Below, one piece after another: positions 1-12,120 of a DNA stretch of 64,000 nt. Both the position numbers and the translations under genes were made by a program. Position 1 is the first letter of the stretch. Each line of letters starts with the position of its first letter. Origin of the DNA: Istiophorus platypterus (Eukaryota; Chordata; Actinopteri; Istiophoriformes; Istiophoridae); assembly GCA_016859345.1 (NCBI GenBank), contig CM029121.1, positions 25,676,675-25,740,674 of the forward strand, read 5' to 3'. The notes under the pieces are model-generated. The model was given only the letters and a program-made list of their open reading frames with translations. It did not search any database and was not told where the DNA came from.

Positions 1-1820
1 CATGCTTACTCCCCATTTCTATAGAAAATGAACATTTATTTTGTGTTGTGTTTGTGTTTATTGTGTGTAATTTGATGCAGCAATGTTTCAGCGCCAATCT
101 TGATTTAAAGGCAGAGAAACCAAAAGAAGTGCAAAATATGGCTTAGAATAAATAATGCATCATGCTAGTGTTACGGTCAATTGTAACGATGACAACGAAC
201 CATCCCTGCATGTGACAGCCATTGCCTGACTGATCTGATCCAGTCTTAAGGAAATGACTTGACACAGGGATAACGTGAGTCATCAGGTTTAATGTTAAAA
301 AAAAATCCCCATTTTCCAGCTTTTCAAGATAATTCCGGGTCTCTAGGGATTCAGGAGTCATTTCAAGTCAGAGTTTGGGATGAGATAATCTTTGATTAAC
401 CAAGGATTCCTCTTTCTGACCCCCTTACAGGGAATGAATGATATGATGCGTTAATTTAAACATTAGTCACAGAGACAGTTTGTAATGTAACCTCATCCAG
501 CCTGACAAAGCTGAAATCCCAGTCGAGCCCCCATGGTCCTGAGTGTTGAGATGAGGACATTAAAGCCTGTCACAAAATTTCAGAAAGTCTTAGGCAACTC
601 TACAAATGGTTGTTTCAAAAATATACTAATATCAATTCTGGTTTATTAAGAAAATGGATGTTGGTGGATAGTGTGAATAATCTGAACATTTTTCAAACAC
701 GTGCCAGTTTTTCCAGGTCAAAGTCAGAGTCCACTACCGGAGGGCAATGATGATCTATGAGGGGCGGGTCAGAACTCATTTGCTTTACTGTAGTGTATAT
801 TTCTTTGTGCTAAGTTCACACCACATGATTTCAGCCCTGATTTACCCCAGATCAGAGGAAAATTGGCATTTGCTCGGCGCTGGCATACCAGCACTTGATC
901 GCTCTTCGTGAACTGCTCAAAGACACGATCCGAAGGGACTCAGTGACATGTCCCGGATGCCCCAGAGGTGTCGAGCGGCATCGATATCTGGACCTGTCAG
1001 GAGCCTGGATCCAGTAGTGAGAGAAGTGTCGCGACCCGGTTGCGATCGACAATGAGATCAGCAACAAGCTATACAGCCAATTGGGGCAATGGACACAAGG
1101 AACGAGCATCGCAACAAGAAAATTCCTTCTCTGCCACATATGCTTTCATTGTTCTAACTTGTGTGTGTTTTTTGGAGGCCGAACACAGTGTTTGCCCTGT
1201 GGGCGTGGCCTGTTTGAATCCTGCTGGTCTGCCCGTGTGGGATGTTGCTGTTGTGGTGTGGCGGGAGCTAAATCTGCCCGGCGTGGTTCGGCCGCTCGGC
1301 CTCAAAAGATTTAATTCTCCAAAGCAGCGACGCAAATGAAATGCCACAAATCCACAATCCAGTGCATCTGCTTTAACCTCGTCCGAAGCATCCGTCCGTT
1401 TCCTCCGGGTCGTCTCTGTTCCCCAACCTGGTTCTACGTCGCGCTTAACGGGGCATCCCCGGCCGTCCGGAGCGGAACGGAGTGGAACGTCACCACGGTC
1501 GGGCCAGACAGCGCTGAATGTCGTCAGCGGCGAATGTACAAGTTCGAACAGCAACGTTTGTTCAGACCAATCAAACGCTTAGACACAAAGAAACGACAAA
1601 TCACACTGCATCTCCGGCCCTGACAGTCGATTTTCAGGCACTTTATAGAACGAATCATTTTTAGAGCGTGTAGAGGACAATTTTTTTTTTTACCCCCTAG
1701 TCAGCACCTTTGATTTAATAGCAGATTCAAAAAAAAATCTCCAAAGGGCAATGTTGAATTCACATATATCAAACTGAACCATCTTCTGCACAACACACAA
1801 AGCTGTGCATACGTATCTTT
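1..1820. other. intergenic, no recognised gene
   Basis: The first 840 bases are AT-rich and featureless. A 58-codon frame without a start Met (841-1017, plus strand) includes ALAYQHLIALRELLKDTIRR and a CPGC pair; it is too short to assign. Short overlapping frames on both strands from about 970 to 1620 show no recognisable domain. Confidence 0.6.
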
Positions 1821-1822
1821 GT

Positions 1823-1836
1823 CCACAAGGGGGCAG
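1823..1836 (+). promoter_or_regulatory. candidate CTCF site
   Basis: CCACAAGGGGGCAG matches the vertebrate CTCF core (CCACNAGGGGGCRS) at every constrained position. It lies in non-repetitive DNA. Occupancy cannot be judged from sequence. Confidence 0.35.
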
Positions 1837-2040
1837 TATGTCATAAGCCAGGAGGTGACGATCCTCTGCTGAAAACCGGCTGAACCGGTGAGCAAAGGAC
1901 GAACAGGAAGAACTGGGTCCATTAGGGGAAAAAGACAAAGCTCCGAATCACAGCGGAGTGATCCAGCGCTGCATCTATCCAGCAGAAGCACTAAAGAGGT
2001 CAAGGTGCAAATGTGCGGAAAACTGAATTTAAAAAAAAAC

Positions 2041-2108
2041 AAATAATAACAAACAATAACTATCAAGAGTCTGGTCTGGACCTGCTCTATGAGAAAAAGT
2101 GCCCTAAG
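2041..2108 (+). mobile_element. short fragment of the same LINE 3' UTR
   Basis: AATAACTATCAAGAGTCTGG followed by TCTGGACCTGCTCTATGAG and AAAAGTGCCC matches the last part of the 3' UTR of the two larger LINE copies. The tail beyond AAAAGTGC is lost or diverged. Only about 65 bases are recognisable. Confidence 0.65.
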
Positions 2109-2109
2109 A

Positions 2110-4236
2110 CTTAAATGAAAAGAAATCATGTGATAGTAAAACAAAAACCCGACAGACTTCTTGCTGCAAGCTCGTTCATTTTTAAATTAATTTATTTTAT
2201 TTTTTTTTACCATTTTCAACCTCCTCTCTTCTTCCTTTGTTGCAGGTTTTTCACTCAAGCAAAATCTGCAACGTTGCAGACTCTACTATGAGTCCGTCAG
2301 GGTGGATGATTTACACCTTGTCTGTTCTTACTGTCGCTGTTTTACAGCCCCTCGACACCCTTTTTTCCTTTTTTGACGGTTTTATTTGGTCCTTGCTTGA
2401 TATTTTGGTTGTCTGAAGGAATATACATTTAATGCATGAACATCGTTTGAACAGAATACATCTATTTTCAAAGTTTTTCTCTTTTACACCGTATCCTGGT
2501 GCCATACTACACGACAAAATAACTTTCATGGACTACTAGTTGTTTTTTGGGGGGTTTTGCCGCCATGTCAAACCACAGCTTACGGGACAGGTGGCAGGTG
2601 TGTGAAAGCCAATCACGGAAGCTTTCCTTCGTCATCGCCATCAGCTCGAGACAGACGCGTGATCACAGAGTTGAAAGCTGAGAACGCAACACTGTTTATT
2701 AAATTCGGCTTTGACAACGGCGAGGGATCGACTCCGGCCAACATGAGGCGATCCATGTCGCTCCTCAGTCGTGATTACAAGTAGAGTGTTGACGTGAACG
2801 CTATCCACACAAGGGAAACTCATAATTACACTGCATTCGTCTACAACAAATGGATGCACTTTTACTCTGTGCCAGTAGATGTCAGTAGAACTGCTTTTAA
2901 CTGGATCGGCCTACTGAACTTTACAAAGTCTAATATAATTTTAAAGATATTTAACTTTTTTGTCTTTTGAGATCATCCCCTCACCACCATCTGCCAGCTG
3001 CTCTGAACACACTACACGCTCACACACTACACTTAAACCTGCTTCGAGTTGCTGGGTCGTCTGCGAGTAGGGCGCAGCTCGTCTCTATATTGTGATGACG
3101 CCTCGTCACACGTCTTAATCAGCGTTTTGATCAGCGTTTTAATCAGCGTTTTAAAACAAAATCGGTTCTGGTTTTGCTTCTGTGAAAGTTTTACTTCAGC
3201 TTCAACACGAGCTTAGGTCCCATCAATGGGAATAACTGGAAGCACCTGTGCGGGTGCACTGGGATCTTATCCCGCGCAGCCCAGGCTCTGGGAATGAAAG
3301 TAATACGCCGTCAGGGAAATTCGTTTACCCAGTTCTCCGACAGCACGTAGAGGAGTCGAGTATCCCAGTGTAAAAAATTCTCTGTTAGTCTAGGTCCCTT
3401 GTAATCCCTTTCATTGAGTACATACTGCCCATTCATGCGTAGGTCAAATTTGTACAAAAGGTACATTCACTGGATGGGCATGATAATTCCTAATCCGTAG
3501 CCGTATCCCTTCGAGGTCATTACATCCCATCGCAGGGCAGAGATTATCTGAGGTAATCCCACACGGAGACCCCAGGATTTGCACCGTGTAGAGCCGGGGA
3601 TGAACCCAGCCATTCGCAGAAGTGGGCTGACACTCGCCGGACAGCTTGGGAGCTGGAGGGGCTCACAGAGGGTTAATCCGTTCACCGGTAGCTTTTTAAA
3701 GCACCATAATCTGCCCAATGACAATAATTTCTGTCCGTCTTTTAGCACTGCACTCGTGTTGTTACTCGTTTTAAACACTCGGGGTTATGGTTGAGGACGG
3801 GCAATCGAGAAACCTATGAACGACTGCAGGTCTTTGCTTGTTTATACCAGGCAGAGACAATGGACTGACTGAAAAGAACATGTGAACCCACAGTATCGCC
3901 GGGCTCAGGCCCTGTAATTGGCAAAATTGGGGGAAGCCGTTCCGAATGGTCTGGGCAGTTTTCATTGTTTTTGCCTCAGGAAACAAACCCATCTTCTTCT
4001 GACAAATCCCTGCACCAGGTCTTTATCCTGAGTCCCAGCGTCGGGACCCAGGAAAACCACAACGGTCGCAACAGATATTTAGGATATGGGATACAAAGTC
4101 ACCCACTAGTTAAGATACATACCCGCAGGCTAACAAAACTAGCGTAGTCTATCGTCTAAGTGTGCTAAGATGACGACATTGACGATATTTGGGACACGCG
4201 TCAAGACAAGTGCCCCTAATTTTCTGAAATTTTATA
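2110..4236. other. intergenic, short tandem triplet only
   Basis: No credible coding frame is seen. A 12-base unit (AATCAGCGTTTT and one variant) is repeated three times at 3117-3152. The candidate CTCF site at 2871 lies here. Confidence 0.6.
2871..2887 (+). promoter_or_regulatory. candidate CTCF site, one mismatch
   Basis: GCCAGTAGATGTCAGTA differs at one position from the common CTCF form GCCAGTAGATGGCAGTA. It has the same orientation as the site at 1823. Confidence 0.3.
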
Positions 4237-4323
4237 AACCATACCTGAACCATACCTGAACCACACCTGAACCACACCTGAACCACACCTGAACCATACC
4301 TGAACCATACCTGAACCATACCT
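4237..4323. repeat. 11-bp tandem repeat, unit AACCATACCTG, about 8 copies
   Basis: Eight units occur in a row. The central three carry AACCACACCTG, which creates a CACCTG E-box in each. The clustering of the variant suggests local duplication. Confidence 0.93.
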
Positions 4324-4356
4324 ACGTGTTAGGTTCATCACAAACAGGCGGGGGCC

Positions 4357-4420
4357 CCCCTGGGGCAGGACGAGGCAGGACGAGGCAGGACAGGGCAGGA
4401 CGGGGCAGGACGGGGCAGCT
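4357..4420. repeat. 10-bp minisatellite, unit GGGCAGGACG, about 6 copies
   Basis: GGGCAGGACG and GAGGCAGGAC-type units repeat with small changes, 35 bases after the 11-bp repeat. Confidence 0.88.
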
Positions 4421-4689
4421 AATTAGCGCCTCGCTGCTAACAGAGGCCGACCCTCACAGGTTTTAGCGTTTTGTTTTGTTTGTGCATACATGTGTGTCAG
4501 TGTACTTGTATTTGTCTATCATTGTGAGGACTAAAGCTATAAACCTACCTAGTGGGGTGTTTCAGCTGGTCCTTGACCTTCTCACACTCTTTGAGATCTG
4601 GTCTAGGGTTCTGGTTGGGTCCGGTTTAGTGGTAAGGGTTATCATGTCAATGATGAGTCACCAGGTATAATAGTAAAGCAAGGATACCC

Positions 4690-4948
4690 GTGTGTGTGTG
4701 TGTCTTGTATGCTTGTGTGTGTGTGTGTGTGTGTGTGTTTTCGCGTGTCTTGTGTGTTCACGGTGGTGAACAGTGCTCTTATTTTCCACTGTCACAGGGG
4801 GCTACATCAGATGATAGCGGCCCCGTGAGTTTGTGTGCATGCGTGTGTGTTTTGCACTGAGGATGCACATGCATGTGTGTGTGTGTTTGTGTGTATGTGT
4901 GTGTGTGTGTGTGGGTGTGTGTGTCTGTGCCTGGTTGTGTGTGTGTTC
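4690..4948. repeat. interrupted (GT)n tracts
   Basis: GT runs at 4690-4738 and 4836-4948 are broken by unique sequence. Cys/Val-rich frames across them are artefacts. Confidence 0.93.
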
Positions 4949-5000
4949 CCCGTTTTCATTTGCTTTCAATTAGTCCACGGATTATTTTCTTTTCCGGCTC

Positions 5001-5002
<2 letters not shown>

Positions 5003-5073
<71 letters not shown>
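5003..5073. repeat. (AC)n microsatellite, about 35 units
   Basis: This pure AC run lies 55 bases after the GT-rich stretch, in the opposite sense, so the two could pair as a long hairpin. Thr/His-rich frames are artefacts. Confidence 0.97.
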
Positions 5074-5076
<3 letters not shown>

Positions 5077-5089
5077 CCCATGGACACAC

Positions 5090-6579
5090 AATCACACCAT
5101 TATGTGTAGCGGTATCCTCGGTGCTAATGCGAAGCCAGGAAAGCAGCACGCAAAGGTGGACGGTCACAAACACAAACACACAGAACCGGCGGCGCTCTTG
5201 ACCTTTTACCTCCATCCAGAGTAAATCTAGTCTCTCTGCTTCCTGTTATCGCTCCCTGTTGAGAATTTGTGTTGTTTTGTTTTGCTTTGTTTTTTGTTTG
5301 TTTATTGTTTTTTACATAAGCACATGTTCTTAATCTGACACACAAACCCAGTGTTGACACAAACAAACACATTTGACCTTGGGGAACAATCAATTTAACC
5401 CCAATACTATGTGTGTGTTTGTGTGTGTGTGTGCGTGTGACTAGCTGTCCACACAAATGGCCCCGGGCCTCAGTGACTTCGACTGACCCCATTTACACTG
5501 ATGTTTAAAGCATTTAACAAACATCGCCCGACTCTGTGCTTTGCGAACGAAGCCGTTGTTCCAGGGTCGTTGGCATCGGAAGCAGTTTCGTTTGAACAAG
5601 CAGAATCTATCGAACAATTCTGTCAAAAATCAAAAATCCTCTCGATCCGACCCGTAAAGCACCAAAGCCGAAAAAGTTCTTTCATATCCATTATTATGAC
5701 CATTTTCAACATAGCCAAAACCAATATCGGCTAAAACCTTGTGAGACAACAAAAATCCCCAGGTACGTCGTTGCCGGACACGAGCGCCTCCTTTGCGCCG
5801 TGTGGTCATTCTTTCCGGAAGATTTGTCCCGGTGACCGGCCGCGGCACCTCTCCAAAAAAAAGGCCAGAAAAAAAGGGCCTTTCCCCTGTGGAACGCCAC
5901 CTCACCGGGGAACGCCGTCCTGGTCCCTGGGGCTCGCAGACCGCCCCGCTGGACCCGGTGACCCGGTGACCCGGTGACCCGGTAGGACTGATGAGGATGA
6001 ACATACTAAAACGAGCTTCTGGGGTCGACAGGATGCGTAGCAACGATTATTTTGCTAGCATACAACGATACCGTCCATCGCTGTGATTATTTCCTCCCTC
6101 CACCTACGATACCCACCAACATTCCAGCTTTGGCCTCTAGCGCCCGATCAGTTCTTCTAGTAGGAGCCATTGATTTATGTCGGTTTAATAATAATGATAA
6201 TGAAGATATGGTTCACTCATTCTGTTCTAAATTATTTATCTTCCTCTGATAATCATTGTCGTCTGTGCGTTCACAGTTTCCTGTGGAACCTCTGACCTGG
6301 AGTTTAGCCTCATTTTCATGTTTATTTCGGGAGTTTTAATGTTCAGTCCAATGCGTAAACGGGCTCATGGGGTTTAGAAGAGGAAAGAACAGGAACTGAG
6401 CCCTGTTTTCTACCTGCTTAGCTTCTCCTCTAACACCTGGCGCAGTCTCTGGGTTTGGGGGAAACAATGTTTTGCTCAGCACCAACATTTCATCGTCCTG
6501 TTATTTCAGATTTAAAACCTTCATTAGACATATTGTTTTGACTGTACATCACACTTTCCCCTTTTTAATCTCAGCGGTG
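5090..6579. other. intergenic, small tandem repeat
   Basis: No recognised coding frame. An 8-base unit (CCCGGTGA) is repeated about four times near 5953-5983. A short GT run lies at 5409-5439. The longest frames (about 137 codons) have no recognisable domain. Confidence 0.6.
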
Positions 6580-7967
6580 AAGCGCACGCGCCCGGTGTGC
6601 ATCTCCCTCTCCGGTTTCGCCGCCACGTCGGCCGTACCCCGCCGCCCTTCCGTCGTCTCCGACGCACCTGCGCACGGCGCCGGTTAAAGAGTCCAGATGT
6701 CACTGCCCGAGGTCCCGGTGGGAAAGTTCACCGGGAACCGAATTTCATCATTCCCTCATCATTCCCTCATCATTCCCTCATCATTCCTGTTCTCGGACTG
6801 TCTCCTTCCATCTCCCTACTTTTTGTCATTTTTAGCCGAAAACCCCTCGTTGTTCTTTATCTCCCTCCCTCTCTCCCTCTCTTTCTCTCTCAATCTCTCT
6901 ATCTCTGTGCCTGTCTCACCCTCCCTCCGCCGCCATCCGCCACCTTTGCCGAACCGCGGTGCTGCACCGATGGGAGCCTGGCTGCTGCCACTGTCTTCCT
7001 CCCCCTCCCTTCCTCCTCCTTTTTTTTTCCCCTTTTCTCTGCCGGAGCCATTTTTTTCTGAATGAGCACATGGTGTGTATGCGCTCTGATGACGGCATGC
7101 ACCCCCCCCCCCCCGCCCCCCTTCATCCAGCTGCTGTTTTTCCTGAATGAGCACTGAAACCATCCCATGACCTCATCGTGGGCTCAGCTGTGCCCCCCCT
7201 CCCCCGCCCCCCAGCTAAAACCCCCGAAGGCTGGAGCAACGATGATAATGACGGCCGTGCAGAGGAGGATGATTTAAAGGTGGAGTGGGACGGAGCGGCG
7301 GGGTCGTAAACCGCCGCTGTTGCCGCGATGCGAGGGGCGACCGGAGACATCCCGGTCCTCTGCGGACAACCGTGCACGCGCTCACGCACGCATGCACGAG
7401 CGCCCGCGTGCACGCGCGCACGGCGCAACCCCCAGCGCCTCAGGATTATGGTGCTTAATCTGCACGGCAACAGCCCACCGTGCTGCCGTAACACCGAGCT
7501 GGCGGGTTGTAAGAGAGGGAGAGAGAAAGAGAGAGGATGGAGAGAGAAATTAAGGGAAAGAGGAAGGATGGGAGGAAGGGGGGGGCGTGGGGGGGGGCGC
7601 AAAGGCTAAAAAAAAATGCTACAAGAAATGTTAAGAGACGCAGAGACGCAGAGACGCAGAGACGGAGGATGTGAGGATGTGAGGCGATCAGAGCACGAGA
7701 GGGAGACGGGATTAAGAATGGCCGCACGTTCATTCATACATTCTCCTCCATTCAGATCGGCCGGCAGCCGGCGGACAGCCGCGATGCCCCCGGTTACATA
7801 AGCGAGGGGGAGGAGGGGGGCGAAGGAGGGAAGGGGCAGGAGGGGCAGGAGGGCGAGGGGGGGGAGGTCGGATGAAGGAGGGCGGCGGGGGAAAAACAGA
7901 AGAAGGAAAAAAAGAAAAGGGGGGTGAGCGAGCGGTGGAGCCGGACCAGCGGTCGCCTCGGTGTCAC

Positions 7968-8057
7968 CCATCAGGACGTGGTGGCGCTTTTGGTTGATGT
8001 CACAGTGGTTATAGAGTCGCATGGGGGACACTGTCATCGTGATGCTGGTGCATTGCG
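7968..8057 (-). other. weak candidate exon, unidentified
   Basis: On the minus strand a T-rich tract (about 8068-8090) is followed by possible acceptors ATGAAG and CACCAG. An open frame then reads TSITMTVSPMRLYNHC followed by DINQKRHHVLMGD, and a possible donor GTGACA begins at 7967. About 78 percent of third codon positions over 36 codons are G or C. I do not recognise the peptide and no neighbouring exons were found. Chance in GC-rich DNA remains the likelier explanation. Confidence 0.15.
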
Positions 8058-8810
8058 CTTCATCAGAAAAAAAAAGAAAAAAAAGAAACCTCGACTGCAT
8101 CTGTCTTTCCTGAAACGAGGAGTCGTAGGATGCACGTGTCCCGTCCACGTCTAGAGAACTCCACACATCCATGTTAATCTCAGTTATTGTGTCCCCCCCC
8201 CAACAAAAAACAAAAAACAAGGTCATTTATCAGGCCCAGCGACGCCGCACCCCAACGTTCGGGGCCGAAGGGAAACGCCGTCGTCACCGAGCTGGTGCTT
8301 TTTATTTATTAAGTTATCGGCGCTGAAAAGGGGCAGAGATGCACAGAGGCGGGGAAACGTGGTGCCGCGGCGCCGCGGCTTTGGATTCGCATTACGTTTC
8401 TCAAAGTTTACACAAAGCTGAGACTTGAGGAGGGATTTACTGTTGGAGACGCCAGGTTTTATTTTTGTTTCTGAACCGTCTTCAGGTCGCTGGAAAGCGA
8501 GTCACTGAACTGAGGCTGCTGACGGTCGCAGATCATCGTCCTTATTCCGACCGGATGGAACCGGAGCAATAATCAGAACATATCCGGCTGGTTTGGTTGT
8601 TTTTTGGGGTTTTTTTTGGACACTCATGTATCGGCCGTTTGAAAAAACACAGAATAAAAGTGGAGAGACGAGACAAGCAAGACTTCGCCGAACGAAGTGA
8701 CGGAACCGTTTCCCCGGCTCCGAGCGGACGCGCTGCCCGACCACGCAGAGACAAAACGCGGCCCTTTTCCCGCCACTGGGGGGCTTCAGCGTGCCAACGC
8801 CCCGGTGTCT

Positions 8811-8830
8811 CCGCGACCCCCTGGTGTGAC
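8811..8830 (-). promoter_or_regulatory. candidate CTCF site, minus orientation
   Basis: The minus strand reads ACACCAGGGGGTCGC, close to CCACCAGGGGGCGC. A weaker plus-strand match (CCACTGGGGGGC) lies at 8773-8784. Both are in a GC-rich stretch where such matches arise more easily by chance. Confidence 0.22.
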
Positions 8831-8947
8831 TCTCCTCCCGCTGGGGTATCGTGGCGGGGCACCGAGATACCGGACTGCCCCGAGCTTGGTGAGCTTGGTA
8901 GGTGCTGGAGTCCGGGCCCTTTGTACACGAACGCGCTCAGGTCATTT

Positions 8948-8950
<3 letters not shown>

Positions 8951-8985
<35 letters not shown>
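8951..8985. repeat. (CA)n microsatellite
   Basis: A pure CA run of about 17 units, followed by C-rich homopolymeric sequence to about 9136. Confidence 0.97.
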
Positions 8986-8986
<1 letters not shown>

Positions 8987-9159
8987 ATTCCTCCCTCCCC
9001 ACCCCCCCTACATCACTTTTGCATTACGATGCTTTCTGAAGGGTGTCTCCTCCCGTTTCTCGTCCTCCACTTCCTGTTCTGCTTCTGATCCGGGCTTTTC
9101 TTCTTCCACCCCCCCCCCGCTAACCCCCCCCCCCCCATCTTTCTCCAGTCACTAGCTTC

Positions 9160-11904
9160 ACTCATGACTTACTCATCCATTAAAAGAACTCATGCAGCCT
9201 GTGTGGACTTTTTTTTTGTACGTTTCGTCATTGCTTCCCCCTTGAATTCACTCTAAGTTGATGACTTCACTTGCTAGATAACCATAAAGTAGTTGGTGAG
9301 AGACGTGTTTATAACCTTAAAAAAAATTCAATTTACAATGGAATAATTGATATTTCTCGCATTTTGGTCCCGAAATTACAGCCGAGTTAGGGGGAAATGA
9401 GCCTCTAGAGTAGAATATCTACGGGAAACTGACAGGTATCGTTAAAAGAAAAAATATTAATGTTCAAAAGTTTAAAAGCCTGATTCTCATGTCAAAATTA
9501 TTATTATTTCTTTACTAGAGGTCTGGAGAGACACGTGTAGGTATATCTGATATTTAATCATGAGTTTTATCATGAAGTTATTTATCATCGGAGAGAAAAC
9601 GCCGTTTGCTTTCTTTGGACTTTACTCTCTTTTTCACTTCTTCCGAGGGAATCTGCGGAATTACACTCGGAAAAAGATCCAAACCTGAACCTGGTTTAAA
9701 CGCCACTCTCCAAACGCCGTGATGCTAAAGACTTCAACGCCCCCTGTGTACACACACACACACGATGCTGCCTCCCAGAGGCCGGGGCCGGGGTCAGGAG
9801 GCGGGCCGCCGGGGGGGGGCCGCTGCCGGGCGGCGGCGGATCCTCTGATGTGGTGGGTCTCTGGCCCTGCTAGTAAGCCGTGTTTGTCTTTGGCCTTCGT
9901 GCGCCGCTGGCGTAAACCGGAGGCTTTCCCGTAAATCTAAAGGAAAGATCTGCGTTTTTTTCTCCTTGTCTCTGCTGCTTTGATCAGCTTTACCTACAAC
10001 CCTAACCCACGTAAACACAGACGGCTGCTGAAGCGATGTAGGACTCCGGTGCGATTTTCTCGGTGCGTCCCTTCTCTCCGGTTTCCTGCGTGTAACCGGA
10101 ACGTTTTGGCCCCGTGCTCACTCGACTCTCGCGGTGTAATTCTGACCCGAGACGGGCGGAGGGAGCTTTTAAAGTCCCGTTCCAGCGCCTCGCCCCGTCG
10201 GCCTGTCGCGGGTCTGGCTCGCGTCCGAGTATCATCGCCAAAGTGCCGTGGAAACAGCTTTTAGAAAAACTGTCCTTTACGCTCCATGTCTCGAGGTCTC
10301 TTCTCCGTCAAACCACCAGATTTAGTCCTTTCCCAACCTGAAGGCCGTCGGCGGCTTAAGGCGGATTTACGATACCATGCGGGGACCTAAAGGGCTTTGA
10401 TCAGTCAACACCAACTGCTTGTGTTTTTCCTCTAAACAATTTTCTGATGCGAAAAGAATCTTTTTTTGTTTTTTTTCAATAAAAACATCCAACGAAACCG
10501 TTCACCGGAAAACGGGGAAACCGCCCCCTCCCAAATTAAACTATGTAAATGGGCCATTTTACAGAATTTATTAGAGGTTGGAAACATCCTGAAATAAATG
10601 TCTCGTTTCCACAAAAAACTTTGTAAATATGTAAATTGTATAATATCCAAGGGACATATTTTAGAAAAAAAAAAATTGTCACTACGGATACACAACAGTA
10701 ATGAGAAGGTTTTACACTGATCTATACAGATTTTGTTTACATCTGCCTTGCAAAGAAAAAAACAATAAATGATTTACAAGTTATTTTTTTAATTCTTTCG
10801 TTATTTGTAATTCATGGGATTCATTCATTTTCCTGTAAATGGTTATAATCTCAATCCCACTGTTTTCTCAGGTAAGGATTCGTTGTTTTGACACAGGCTG
10901 AACCGAACACTGTCATAAAATCTTTGCTCATGAGTCACTTTTAATAAGCCCCTGATATTAGAGAGGTTGTCTTTTTAACCACAGATCATTTATTTTTTCA
11001 CCTGTGTCTATAGCAGCCGCACCGATGTAGCATCCTGACTTAAAGGTGCAGTCCGCGACCTCAGTCCAATGCACGACCCTCAGAAACGAGCTCCCGGCTC
11101 GGACCGGACCAGACGCACCTCTGGCCGGTGAACGAGGTTCCTCGGGGGGGGGACCACGCGTGGGAGCGGAGTAATCTGTTTGGCTGCTGAGCTCAAATCG
11201 ACGTCCCCTCGCCGGCTTCACGGCGAAACCTTTCAGGTTAGTGTTGTGTGGCAGCTCATATTCAAACCACATCACATTACAGATCCGAGCAGCCCAGTTT
11301 ATGCTATAATACATAACTTTGCTCAAGTTTTGTCTATTTCCGTGACAGTTTTAGACTTTAGTTTAGTTTGGGCGTTTGTCAGAGATGCGAGTCAGCGCGT
11401 TAACTGGCACAGATCTGAACCATCGAACACGCATAATTAAAAAAACAAAACAAAACTACATTTTACACAAAAACACCCAAATGGTTTGTTTAATTGTAGA
11501 AATAGATTCTTGGCAGCGATTTTTCAGACTTGTGGACACGTCTACTTCAAAGTGAGGGGACCTGCCTGCCAGTGACCATGGAAACGATTCGGACCTTTTC
11601 ACAGCTGCTCGTGTCCCGAAGTAAATACGAGAGTGTGAACGCAGCCTTTGGCGTAAGTAGCTAGAAGGTCGTTATCGCGCAGGATAAATCCACCTGACGT
11701 CGCCGTCGTGGTGTCAAACGTCCCCGTAAATGTTGCAAGTGGCATTTGCGGGTTAGTGTCTTTCACAAAGTCGTCAGGTCCTAAACCAAAATACTAAATA
11801 AAAATGAATTCAATTAAATAACTAAGATAATCCCAATAGTACATCCCCACCTCTCAGGTCCTTACATCCACTGGCCTAGATAATCTCGTATATATGTTAT
11901 ACAG

Positions 11905-11905
<1 letters not shown>
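9160..11905. other. intergenic, nothing recognised
   Basis: The stretch is mostly AT-rich, with a GC-rich patch at about 9780-10250. Frames are at most about 120 codons, without recognisable domains. No repeat family was matched. Confidence 0.55.
9734..9750 (-). promoter_or_regulatory. candidate CTCF site, minus orientation
   Basis: The minus strand reads TACACAGGGGGCGTT, which keeps the AGGGGGCG core. It faces the plus-orientation sites near 1.8 and 2.9 kb. Confidence 0.25.

Positions 11906-11937
<32 letters not shown>
11906..11937. repeat. (CA)n microsatellite
   Basis: A pure CA run of about 16 units. Confidence 0.96.
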
Positions 11938-12048
11938 GTGGCAGCACCTTGCCCGCCTCCTCAATTTCATGACCCCTCACTAGAATTCACATATACGGGC
12001 GAGGTGACGGGCGGGCGGGCGATATCTCCGTTTCAGAAGGCTCGCCAA

Positions 12049-12120
12049 AAGAGGAAGAAGAGGAAGAAGAGGAAGAGGAAGAAGAAGAAGAAGAAGAAGA
12101 AGAAGAAGAAGAAGAAGAAA
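12049..12120. repeat. (GAA)n / (GAGGAA)n purine repeat
   Basis: The run begins with GAGGAA units and continues as GAA triplets. It is a pure purine tract on the plus strand, giving a poly-Lys/Glu frame one way and poly-Phe/Leu the other. GAA repeats can form triplexes. Confidence 0.95.

Larger units (their letters stand above)
6580..9160. other. GC- and CpG-rich block with homopyrimidine and homopurine tracts
   Basis: CpG dinucleotides are frequent around 6590-6680 and 7240-7440. A long pyrimidine-rich tract (about 6845-7060) and purine-rich tracts (about 7509-7605 and 7801-7925) lie either side of the second CpG cluster. Frames of up to about 200 codons cross the block on both strands, but they are proline-, serine- or glycine-rich readings of the tracts. 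A distal promoter or CpG-island element is possible; no gene is supported. Confidence 0.4.

Noticed and set aside
4835..5224. Cys/Val- and His/Thr-rich frames
   Set aside because: They are readings of GT and AC dinucleotide arrays; the same applies at 26.6-27.2, 39.5-39.8, 53.2-53.6, 55.5-56.2 and 60.6-60.8 kb.
6597..7163. Pro/Ser/Leu-rich and Gly/Glu-rich frames
   Set aside because: They are opposite-strand readings of a pyrimidine-rich tract with no domain or splice context.
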